This document shows positions 1-6,985 of a stretch of 41,176 nucleotides of DNA, in pieces. This stretch comes from an uncultured Oscillospiraceae bacterium (GTDB lineage Bacteria > Bacillota > Clostridia > Oscillospirales > Ruminococcaceae). Under the pieces are notes generated by a model. The model was given only the letters and a program-made list of their open reading frames with translations, searched no databases and was not told the DNA's origin. How positions within the stretch are numbered: the first letter of the stretch is position 1; every line of letters starts with the position of its first letter. The stretch covers positions 1 to 41,176 of the forward strand of contig UQGL01000024.1 of the NCBI GenBank assembly GCA_900540595.1, written 5' to 3'. A program made the position numbers and the translations under genes.

Positions 1-52
1 AGCTGCCGCACCTCGCTCGCCGTATCGGCACTTAGAATTATGCGGTATTGCC
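1..52. repeat. Right-end fragment of MITE-like element (copy 1)
   Basis: These 52 bases align with the right end of the element at 9061-9232 (positions 9181-9232) with a single mismatch at position 2. The copy ends in the same terminal sequence, ATGCGGTATTGCC, followed by TTAG. The rest of the element lies outside the window. Confidence 0.85.
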
Positions 53-72
53 TTAGGACAGGGGGTGGTACG

Positions 73-1275
73 ATGCGATATATCCGGTATATCCTGCTGC
101 TGGCGGCGGTGTTTTTTCTGGCACCGCTCGCCGTGCTGCCGCGCAGGGCGGCCGGGGCGGACGAGCCTGCGGCCCCAACGCCCGCGGCCACGGCACAGCC
201 TGCAGCCGCCGCGCCCTACCGCGCGGTCTGGGTCAGCTATCTGGAATGGCAGCAGGTCGATTTCTCCACACAGGCAGCCTTTGCGGCAGATGTGGAGGCG
301 ATGCTGGATGACATCGCCGGGCTGGGTGCGACCGTTGTCCTTGCGCAGGTGCGCCCCTTCGGGGATGCGCTCTACCCCAGCGCGTATTTTCCGTTCAGCC
401 ATATCTGTACCGGCACGCAAGGGCAGGACCCCGGGTTTGACCCGCTTGCCGTAATGATTGCGGCGGCCCATGCGCGGGGGCTGCAGCTTGAGGCGTGGAT
501 CAACCCCTACCGCCTGCAGGCAGGGCAGGTCCCGGCGCTCTGTGCCGAAAGCCCTGCGCGCCTTCACCCCGAGTGGGTGCGCTATACCGACAGCGGCGCG
601 GTGCTTGACCCGTCCGGCGCGGCCGTGCGGCAGTATATTGCCGATGGGGTGGAGGAGCTGTGCCGCAGCTACCCGCTGGACGGCATCCATTTTGACGATT
701 ATTTCTACCCTGTGCAGGACCCCGATTTTGACGCTGCCGACTATGCGGCAAGCGGCACGGCGCTGCGTTTGGACGACTGGCGGCGGGAGAATGTCAACGC
801 ACTGATGGAGCTGTGCCACGCGGCGGCGCAGCGGTACGGCGTGCGGTTCGGCGCGGCCCCGGCGGGCGACCCCGAGCAGAACTACACCCTGCAGTACAGT
901 GACGCCGCCCGCTGGCTGCGGCAGGGGACGGTGGACTACCTGATGCCCCAGCTCTATTGGGGGCAGGCGTATGAGAAGGACGGCGATACCGCGCACAGCC
1001 TGCCCCGGCTGGCGGCCGCATGGGCGGCGCTGCCCCGGGCAGCGGGGGTGCAGCTGTATGCGGGGCTGGGGGCCTACCGCATCGGTGTGGGGGACGGCTC
1101 CGACAGCGGCAGCGAGTGGGTCAGCGGCCATGCGCTGGCCGACCAGCTGGCACTGCTGGCGCACAGCGGCATCACGGGCGTGGGGCTGTACCGCTACGCC
1201 AGCTTGTTTGACAACCCCGACTACCCCGCACTGGCCGAGAGCGAGGCCGCCGCCCTGCGCGCCGCGTGGAAATAA
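73..1275 (+). CDS. Secreted glycoside-hydrolase-like family 10 (GHL10/DUF187) protein
   Basis: 400 aa. The ATG at 73 is chosen over an in-frame ATG at 40 because it follows a GGGGGTGG ribosome site, opens an ideal signal or anchor peptide (MRYIRYILLLAAVFFLAPLAVL), and because ATG 40 lies inside a mobile repeat. After an Ala/Pro/Thr linker the catalytic-type domain starts near residue 55 with a YRAVWVSYLEW segment and shows the TIM-barrel landmarks of the YngK/GHL10 family: LAQVRPFGDALY, EAWINPYR, DGIHFDDYFYP and YLMPQLYWG. Members are secreted or lipid-anchored and thought to act on cell-wall or extracellular glycans; the substrate cannot be read from sequence. It lies about 130 bp upstream of the pilus operon on the same strand; whether it is co-transcribed is unclear. 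Confidence 0.85.
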   Translation: MRYIRYILLLAAVFFLAPLAVLPRRAAGADEPAAPTPAATAQPAAAAPYRAVWVSYLEWQQVDFSTQAAFAADVEAMLDDIAGLGATVVLAQVRPFGDALYPSAYFPFSHICTGTQGQDPGFDPLAVMIAAAHARGLQLEAWINPYRLQAGQVPALCAESPARLHPEWVRYTDSGAVLDPSGAAVRQYIADGVEELCRSYPLDGIHFDDYFYPVQDPDFDAADYAASGTALRLDDWRRENVNALMELCHAAAQRYGVRFGAAPAGDPEQNYTLQYSDAARWLRQGTVDYLMPQLYWGQAYEKDGDTAHSLPRLAAAWAALPRAAGVQLYAGLGAYRIGVGDGSDSGSEWVSGHALADQLALLAHSGITGVGLYRYASLFDNPDYPALAESEAAALRAAWK

Positions 1276-1320
1276 GGCGCGGCGCGTAAGGTTTTAGCGG
1301 ATTCCCGCTATCGACGCCTT

Positions 1321-1381
1321 CTGCGCGGGCGGGCCTGTATACTCCAAGACGATCCCTGCAATGGACAAGCCGCCCGCGCAG
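1321..1381. other. 12-bp perfect inverted repeat upstream of the pilus operon
   Basis: CTGCGCGGGCGG at 1321-1332 is repeated perfectly inverted at 1370-1381, around a 37-nt spacer that contains TATACT at 1338-1343. It lies just before the AAAGGAGG ribosome site of the first pilus gene. There is no T-run after the right arm and no good -35 for the TATACT, so it could be a terminator-like structure behind the upstream gene, a leader hairpin, or a very small invertible segment. A smaller hairpin (TAGCGG/CCGCTA) lies at 1295-1310. Confidence 0.5.
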
Positions 1382-1408
1382 GAATTTGTGCAAAGGAGGA
1401 ATACGCCT

Positions 1409-3739
1409 ATGAAAAAGCGTCTGTTGGCTGTGCTTTTGGCCTGCTGTATGGCGGCGGGCATGGCCAGCGCAGTCTTTGCGGAGGAGGAGCCGCCCCTGCC
1501 CGCAGCGGCGGCCGCCGAGGCCCCGCCTGACCCGGCACCGACCGAGGCCCCCGCCCCGGAGCCAACCCCGGAACCAACCCCGGAGCCGACCCCGGAGCCA
1601 ACACCGGAGACAACCCCGGAGCCGACCCCGGAGCCAACACCCGAGCCGACCGAACCCCCCGCGCCGACAGAGACCCCGGCACAGGAGCCGCCCCCCGCGC
1701 CAAGCGAGGCACCGACCCCAGCGCCGACCGAGACCCCGGTGCCCACCCCGGCACCGACCGCGACCCCGGCCCCCGCACCGCAGCAGACGGCCACACCCGA
1801 GACCGCCCGCGCCCCGGTGCTGCGTGCCCTGCCGGAGATGACCGCCCAGCCGGCCGCCGTGACCGGGGTGGTGCTCATCGACAGCATTGCCGCCGATGGC
1901 TGTCTGACCGCGCAGGTCAACGGCAGTGACGAAAAGCTGCCGGGGGCCGTCTACACATGGTATCGCAGCAGGGATGGGGCTGACTGGCAGACCGTGACCC
2001 CGCAGGTTTGCTCCGGCTCAGGCTGGAACATCGAGGCGGGCAGCGAGCAGCGGCTCAACGCGGCACTCGATTCCTGCGTGGCGGGCATCGGCGATGCGGA
2101 CAGGCTCTATTATAAAGTGGAGGTCACCGGCGCAGACGGCACCGCCTCGGCCGCCCAGACCCGGGTGGCCTACTACATCCAGCTGCAGAACGGCAGCTTT
2201 GAGGCCCCCGCCGTGGCCGGCAGCAGTGCGCTGTACTACCCCTTTACGGCCAAGCGGTCGCACTTTATCCAGACGGCGGACGCCGACACCAACCCTGCCA
2301 TTGTATGGCGAACGACCGGCGCGGCCCCCCACTGGAGCAGCCTTGTCAACGGCCATTACATAGAGCTTGTGGACGGCACAGGCAGCAGCTACACCGATCT
2401 GATCGATGGGGAGCTGCGCACTGACCCCAACGACCCGTCCGTCTGCTACCACACCCCCGGCGCCTATGACGGCAGCCAGTTTGCCGAGCTGAACTGCCAG
2501 GCCTACGGCGCACTGTATCAGGATGTGCTGACCGTGCCCGGCACCACGCTGCACTGGTCGCTGGCGCACCGGGGCCGCGCGGGCAGTGACTCAATGGCGC
2601 TGCTGATCGCGCCGGTCGCGGTGGCGCAGCAGATCACCGAGATCCTGACGCAGGCCTCGGCCGATACGACCGGCGGCAGCGTGCGCAGCGCACTGGACCG
2701 GACGGTGGACTACAACGGCCAGCCGGTCACGATCCGCAGCTTTATGGTCGGCGGGGAGATGACGGACGGCAACACCGCCTGGGTGACCCACCGGGGCGAC
2801 TACACGGTGGCGGCGGGGCAGTATCTGAGCCGGTTCTTCTTTCTCGCACTGTCCTGCGCAAGCGGGGACCGGCGGGAGGGCAATCTGCTCGACAAGGTCT
2901 GGTTCAGCACCGAGCCGGAGCCACCGGTCATGGGCAGCGGCAGCCTGCAGCTGACAAAGGCCGTGGAGCAGGACGCCTACCGCACCGAGGCCGCCGCCGT
3001 TACAAACACCTTTTCGATCGAGCTGCCTGCCGGCAGCTATACGCTGACCTATGCGGACGGCACGGCCGAGACGCGCACCCTTGCTGCGCCCGGCGCGCTG
3101 CGCTTCGGGCTGCGCGGGCTGCAGAGCGTCACGATCGGCAGCCTGCCCGCCGGCCGGTATACCGTGACCGAGACCGACCACCCCGATCTGGACAGCGCCT
3201 ACTGCACGACAACGGCCGCCGAGGCGCAGACGGAGGTGGAGGTGATGACCGGCGCCACGGCACAGGCCGTCATCACAAACCGGTACGCGCCGTGGCGCAG
3301 CCTGACGATCACCAAGCAGGTGACGGGCGGCTACGGCGATACCCGCCGCGCCTTTGCCTTTACGGCGGCTGTGGACGGCGTGCCGGTGACAGCCGACCGC
3401 GCGGCCGTGACCGCTGCGGGCGGTGCGGCGCTGACGGCGGCGGGCTTCACGATCCCCCACCGGGGCAGCGTGACGATCGGGCATCTCAAGCCCGGGCAGA
3501 CCCTGACCGTCAGCGAGGAGGCGCTGGCGGATTATGAGACAAGCTTTGCCGACGGCACCGCCGTGACGCAGGGCGGCCAATGGACCGGCGCGGTGGGGCA
3601 GAGCGACACGGCGCTGACCTGCCGCAACAACAAGGACGGCGTACCGCCCACCGGGCTGCGCCGGGACGCTGCGCCCGCGCTGGCGGCAGTGGCGGCGGCG
3701 CTGGTCTGTGCGCTGCTCCGCCGCCGAAGGGGGGTGTGA
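1409..3739 (+). CDS. Pilus tip adhesin, sortase-anchored (VPPTG motif)
   Basis: 776 aa; ATG 1409 follows AAAGGAGG at 1392-1399. Residues 1-24 are a signal peptide. A Pro/Thr/Glu stalk of PTPEPTPE-type repeats follows (about 25-125), then a long unique region (about 140-500) with NGSFEAP, QFAELN and LYQDV motifs typical of beta-sandwich modules in large clostridial surface proteins. Two Cna-B/FctA-like domains come next, starting LQLTKAV and LTITKQV and ending in TNRY and CRNN; the Lys and Asn are the residues expected to form intramolecular isopeptide bonds. The C terminus has VPPTG (about 745-749), a hydrophobic segment and RRRR. Being the largest protein and first in the operon fits the position of Cpa-type tip adhesins. 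The ligand is unknown. The proline-rich repeats make the opposite strand look open, but that is a shadow. Confidence 0.88.
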   Translation: MKKRLLAVLLACCMAAGMASAVFAEEEPPLPAAAAAEAPPDPAPTEAPAPEPTPEPTPEPTPEPTPETTPEPTPEPTPEPTEPPAPTETPAQEPPPAPSEAPTPAPTETPVPTPAPTATPAPAPQQTATPETARAPVLRALPEMTAQPAAVTGVVLIDSIAADGCLTAQVNGSDEKLPGAVYTWYRSRDGADWQTVTPQVCSGSGWNIEAGSEQRLNAALDSCVAGIGDADRLYYKVEVTGADGTASAAQTRVAYYIQLQNGSFEAPAVAGSSALYYPFTAKRSHFIQTADADTNPAIVWRTTGAAPHWSSLVNGHYIELVDGTGSSYTDLIDGELRTDPNDPSVCYHTPGAYDGSQFAELNCQAYGALYQDVLTVPGTTLHWSLAHRGRAGSDSMALLIAPVAVAQQITEILTQASADTTGGSVRSALDRTVDYNGQPVTIRSFMVGGEMTDGNTAWVTHRGDYTVAAGQYLSRFFFLALSCASGDRREGNLLDKVWFSTEPEPPVMGSGSLQLTKAVEQDAYRTEAAAVTNTFSIELPAGSYTLTYADGTAETRTLAAPGALRFGLRGLQSVTIGSLPAGRYTVTETDHPDLDSAYCTTTAAEAQTEVEVMTGATAQAVITNRYAPWRSLTITKQVTGGYGDTRRAFAFTAAVDGVPVTADRAAVTAAGGAALTAAGFTIPHRGSVTIGHLKPGQTLTVSEEALADYETSFADGTAVTQGGQWTGAVGQSDTALTCRNNKDGVPPTGLRRDAAPALAAVAAALVCALLRRRRGV

Positions 3740-4258
3740 GTGCTGGAAACACAGGAGGACCGCCGCGCCGCATGGGCGGAGATACGGGAGTTTCTGGTGC
3801 GGGCGGGTGCGCTGGCGGCGCTGCTGGCGGTGCTGTTCGGGGTGGTGTTCGGGCTGGCTATCCAGCCGGACGACACGATGCACCCCCATATCAAGCCCGG
3901 CGACCTGCTTTTGTACTACCGCCTGCCGCAGCGTTATACGGCGGGGGAGACGGTCGTCTTTGAGAAGGACGGCACCCGCTATACCGGCAGGGTGGCCGCC
4001 CGCGGCGGCGATACGGTGGAGGTCACCGACACGGCGCTGCTGCTCATCAACGGCAGCGTGGTGGCGGAGCCGGACATCTACGAGCCGACGCCCCGCTATG
4101 ACAACGGCGTACAATACCCCCTGACGCTGGCGGACGGCGAATATTTTATCCTTTGCGATGCCCGCGCGGGTGCGCGCGACAGCCGATGGTTCGGCCCGGT
4201 CCGCACCGGCGAGATACGCGGCCGCGTCATCGCCCTGCTGCGCCGCAGCGGGATATGA
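3740..4258 (+). CDS. SipA-like signal-peptidase homologue lacking the Ser-Lys dyad (pilus assembly factor)
   Basis: 172 aa from a GTG start directly after the adhesin stop codon; AAGGGGG precedes it. One membrane segment (about 22-42) is followed by a type I signal peptidase fold of S26 family. The catalytic serine box reads QPDDTMHPHIKPGD, so Thr46 stands where SxMxP has Ser, and the lysine box reads YTGRVAARGGD, so Gly83 stands where VKRV has Lys. Both catalytic residues are thus replaced. The same double loss is known in Streptococcus pyogenes SipA, a peptidase-like protein needed for pilus polymerisation, which sits at the same place between tip adhesin and major pilin. I infer a non-proteolytic chaperone-like role in pilus assembly. 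An unusual Thr-based protease is less likely because the general base is missing. Confidence 0.85.
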   Translation: MLETQEDRRAAWAEIREFLVRAGALAALLAVLFGVVFGLAIQPDDTMHPHIKPGDLLLYYRLPQRYTAGETVVFEKDGTRYTGRVAARGGDTVEVTDTALLLINGSVVAEPDIYEPTPRYDNGVQYPLTLADGEYFILCDARAGARDSRWFGPVRTGEIRGRVIALLRRSGI

Positions 4259-4295
4259 CCCGACCCCCACACATATTGGAGAGGAGACCTTACTT

Positions 4296-5372
4296 ATGAA
4301 CGCAAAGAAGCTTTCTGCAGTTCTCACGGCGGCCCTGCTGGCAGGGGCGCTGTCCACCACGGCGCTTGCTGCTGACCGGCTGCCCACCGGCGATGCCAGC
4401 GTCACCTTTAAAAAGGCCATTGATATGACCGATGCCGCCGGTGCGGGCGGTGTGCTGGGCACGATGACCTTCGATGTGACCGGTGCGCAGGAAGGCGACC
4501 TGCCCGGCCAGCCCGAGGAGGGCGCGGCGCTCGGCAGCACCGATCAGCTTGCCAGCCCCACCGTCACAGCGGTCTTTGCCCGGGGGGCTGACGGCAGCCT
4601 TGCCGCCGAGAGCGATGTCACCGTGCAGTTCGATATGACACAGTTTACCGAGCCCGGCGTCTACTACTACCGCCTGACCGAGCGTGACCCCGGCATTGCG
4701 GGGCTGACCGCCGCCCCCGCCTACCTGCTGAAGGCCCGTGTCGTCAATGCGGATGCCGCCGACCCCAACGGGACGAGCTTTAAGATCGACTATGCCGCGC
4801 TGGCACCGCTGGCGGGCGGGGACAAGGTGGATTTTATCGCAAACAGCTACACAACCTACGCGCTCTCGCTGACCAAAAGGCTGGCCGGTGATTTTGCCGA
4901 CTACGGCGACAGCTTTGACTTTACCCTGACGCTGCAGGACCCCGATGCCGAAAAGCACATGGCGTCCGTGACGGTCCGCACCGGCGAGGCCGGGGGCGCG
5001 CTGACCGGGGAGGGCACGGTGCTGAGCTTTGATGCGAACGGCAAGGCAACCATCACCGAGACGATCCGCGCGGATCAGAAAATCGAGGTCACCGGCCTGC
5101 CGGAGGGCGCCCTCTACACGATCGCGGAGGGAGGCGATGATGCCGCCAAGTACACGACCGACTGGGCCACACCCACCGGCACGGTGGAGGATACCCGCAC
5201 GCTGGCGCAGCGCGCCATGACGGCTGCGGATGCCGACATCACCGTGACGAACACCCGCGAGGCAGCGGCCCCCACCGGCCTGCTGCTGGATGCTGCGCCC
5301 TACGGTGCCATGCTGGCGCTGGCCGCAGGCAGCGGCGCGGTATTCTTCCGCAAGCGCCGCCGCGGCCGCTGA
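4296..5372 (+). CDS. Major pilin, FctA/Spy0128-like (APTG sorting motif)
   Basis: 358 aa; ATG 4296 follows GGAGAGGAG. A signal peptide ending in TTALAA is followed by two beta domains of the streptococcal pilin isopeptide-linkage type. Domain 1 (about 30-190) starts VTFKKAI, holds YRLTERDPG and ends FIANSY. Domain 2 (about 195-320) starts LSLTKRLAG, holds YTIAEGG and ends VTNTRE. The Lys, Glu and Asn in these segments are the expected isopeptide-forming residues. The tail is AAPTGLLLDAAPYGAM, then a membrane segment and RKRRRGR, closely like the EVPTG...APY tail of S. pyogenes Spy0128. The class B sortase next door should polymerise it. Which lysine makes the intermolecular bond cannot be fixed here. 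The last base of the stop codon is the first of the sortase ATG. Confidence 0.9.
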   Translation: MNAKKLSAVLTAALLAGALSTTALAADRLPTGDASVTFKKAIDMTDAAGAGGVLGTMTFDVTGAQEGDLPGQPEEGAALGSTDQLASPTVTAVFARGADGSLAAESDVTVQFDMTQFTEPGVYYYRLTERDPGIAGLTAAPAYLLKARVVNADAADPNGTSFKIDYAALAPLAGGDKVDFIANSYTTYALSLTKRLAGDFADYGDSFDFTLTLQDPDAEKHMASVTVRTGEAGGALTGEGTVLSFDANGKATITETIRADQKIEVTGLPEGALYTIAEGGDDAAKYTTDWATPTGTVEDTRTLAQRAMTAADADITVTNTREAAAPTGLLLDAAPYGAMLALAAGSGAVFFRKRRRGR

Positions 5373-6133
5373 TGCTGCGGGCGGCGGCCCGGCTGGCCCG
5401 CGCGGGCAGCGCGGCCGTCAGCGCGGCGGCGGGGCTGCTTATGCTGGCGCTGCTCGCCTTCGGCGGGTTTGCCTTCTGGCAGGACGCTGCCGTCAGCCGC
5501 GGGGCCTTTGCGGGGGCGGAGCTGCTGCACTACAAGCCCGCCGTGCTGGCGGCGGACAACCCCACTCTGGCCGAGCTGCAGGCCCACAACCCCGATGTCT
5601 GCGGCTGGCTGACCATTGACGGCACGAATATCGACTACCCCTTTGTGCAGGGGGCTACGAATATGGATTACATCAACCGCGATGTCACGGGGGCGTTTTC
5701 GCTGTCCGGCTCGGTCTTTCTCGACAGCCGCTGCGCCGCCGGGCTGACCGACCCCTACACGCTTATGTACGGCCACCATATGGAGAACGGCGCAATGTTC
5801 GGCGATGTGGCCGCCTTTGCGCAGGCGGATTTCTTTGCCGCCCACACGACCGGCAGCGTAAGCCTGCCCGATGCGGCCTACACCGTGGAGCTGTTCGCCT
5901 GCCTGTGTACCGATGCCTACGACAGCGCCGTCTATGACCCCGCGCGGTACCAGACCGGCGTGCAGCCGCTGCTGGACTATCTGGCGGCCAACGCCGTGCA
6001 GCAGCGCCCCTGCAGCGCCGATGCACAGGCGGGCATCCTTGCGCTGTCCACCTGCGCCGGGGCCGAGACAAACGGCCGGGTGGTGGTGTTCGGGTGGCTG
6101 CACCCTATTGAAAAAGGAGATGAAATGCAATGA
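5372..6133 (+). CDS. srtB: Class B sortase, pilus polymerase
   Basis: 253 aa. The start ATG overlaps the pilin TGA by one base, so translation is probably coupled. An N-terminal membrane anchor (about 12-36) precedes the sortase beta-barrel. Catalytic residues are visible: His135 in LMYGHHM, Cys228 in LALSTCAG and Arg236 in TNGRVVVFG. Class B features include the long N-terminal helix region (NPTLAELQAHNPDVCGWL) and the segment IDYPFVQ. In FCT-3-type pilus loci the polymerising sortase is likewise class B-like and follows the major pilin. Its substrates are presumably the VPPTG and APTG proteins of this operon; the LPQTG base pilin may need the housekeeping class A sortase for wall attachment. 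Confidence 0.93.
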   Translation: MLRAAARLARAGSAAVSAAAGLLMLALLAFGGFAFWQDAAVSRGAFAGAELLHYKPAVLAADNPTLAELQAHNPDVCGWLTIDGTNIDYPFVQGATNMDYINRDVTGAFSLSGSVFLDSRCAAGLTDPYTLMYGHHMENGAMFGDVAAFAQADFFAAHTTGSVSLPDAAYTVELFACLCTDAYDSAVYDPARYQTGVQPLLDYLAANAVQQRPCSADAQAGILALSTCAGAETNGRVVVFGWLHPIEKGDEMQ

Positions 6134-6774
6134 GGTATGCCACAACGGCCCTGCGGTGCTGGCTGACGGCAGCGGCCCTGCTGCTGGCGCTGTGCTGCCC
6201 GCTGCCGGTTTTTGCGGCGCGCGCGGGGGCGGTGCTGCCCGTGACGGTGTACACCGAGGGCGCGGCCACCGATGCCGCCTGCGTGGTGAGCATCACGCCG
6301 CTGGACGCTGCGCCCGCCCCGGCGCAGGCATCGCTGACGATACAGGGCAGCGGCACGGCGTATTTTACCGGCTTTGCCTTTGATGCGCCGGGGGACTACC
6401 GCTACACCGTCACGCAGGCGGGCAGCACAGCGGCGCATACGGTGTACGACACCCACAGCTACACCGTGACCGTCCGCGTGACGGGCCGTCCCGACGGAGG
6501 CCTGAATACGGAATTGTGGGCGGTGCGCAGCGGCGAAACCGCCAAGGCGGATAGCGTGAAGTTTACCAACCGCTATGACCCGCCCGCAGACGAGGCGAAA
6601 ACCACCGCGGCGCGGCCCGCCAAGAACACCGCCGCCCCGGCGGCACGCACGGCCAAGGGCAGCGCCGCACCCGCCCTGCCCCAGACCGGCGATGCCTTCC
6701 CCGTGGAGGCGCTGGCCGCCGCGCTCTGCGCCGGGCTTGTTGGCTTTGCCACAGCCTGGTCAAAGCACCGGTAA
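6130..6774 (+). CDS. Base/minor pilin, FctB-like, with LPQTG anchor
   Basis: 214 aa; the ATG overlaps the sortase stop by 4 bp and is served by AAGGAG. It has a signal peptide (about 1-29, cleavage near VFAA), one FctA/Spy0128-like beta domain (about 30-150, with YRYTVTQAG and ending VKFTNRY), a flexible Ala/Pro/Lys/Thr linker (about 153-180), LPQTG at 183-187, a hydrophobic segment and a short KHR tail. A single pilin domain, last gene position and a canonical LPxTG motif differing from the other two pilins fit a basal pilin like FctB, handed to the housekeeping sortase to fix the fibre to peptidoglycan. A strong terminator follows, ending the operon. Confidence 0.87.
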   Translation: MRYATTALRCWLTAAALLLALCCPLPVFAARAGAVLPVTVYTEGAATDAACVVSITPLDAAPAPAQASLTIQGSGTAYFTGFAFDAPGDYRYTVTQAGSTAAHTVYDTHSYTVTVRVTGRPDGGLNTELWAVRSGETAKADSVKFTNRYDPPADEAKTTAARPAKNTAAPAARTAKGSAAPALPQTGDAFPVEALAAALCAGLVGFATAWSKHR

Positions 6775-6818
6775 GCCTGCCCCGGCGGTCACAGATTGGT
6801 CATAATCTTTACAATTCG

Positions 6819-6855
6819 TCCCGTTTGATAAAATTCTTATCAAACGGGATTTTTT
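6819..6855 (+). terminator. Intrinsic terminator of the pilus operon
   Basis: A perfect 13-bp stem (TCCCGTTTGATAA, 6819-6831, with its complement at 6837-6849), a 5-nt loop and six Ts at 6850-6855. It lies 45 bp after the base-pilin stop codon. Confidence 0.95.
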
Positions 6856-6860
6856 GCTGA

Positions 6861-6889
6861 TTGTAACCGGGTCGCGGCGTGGGTATACT
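6861..6889 (+). promoter_or_regulatory. Promoter of the oleate hydratase gene
   Basis: TTGTAA (6861-6866), 17-bp spacer, TATACT (6884-6889). It starts only 5 bp after the pilus terminator, so the two transcription units are cleanly separated. Confidence 0.75.
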
Positions 6890-6985
6890 AAAGCCATACC
6901 AAACAAACGGCGGCGGGCCGATGCAGGCAGCAAGCCCCATGTCCATCCCGCACCGCCGCATACCCATGACACAGGAGGTAGCGTT

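Noticed and set aside
40..72. In-frame upstream start for the GHL10 gene
   Set aside because: That ATG lies inside the repeat fragment, has no ribosome site, and would spoil the signal peptide.
1545..1800. Short tandem repeats resembling a minisatellite or CRISPR-like array
   Set aside because: They encode the Pro-Thr-Glu stalk of the adhesin in frame; there are no constant repeats with unique spacers. No CRISPR array was found in the window.
2591..4540. A 649-codon open frame on the minus strand, and similar long antisense frames at 26626-29133, 6809-8818, 17931-19322 and 30413-32356
   Set aside because: All lie opposite to well-supported genes, have no ribosome site or family motifs, and show low-complexity Arg/Ala/Gly/Val composition.
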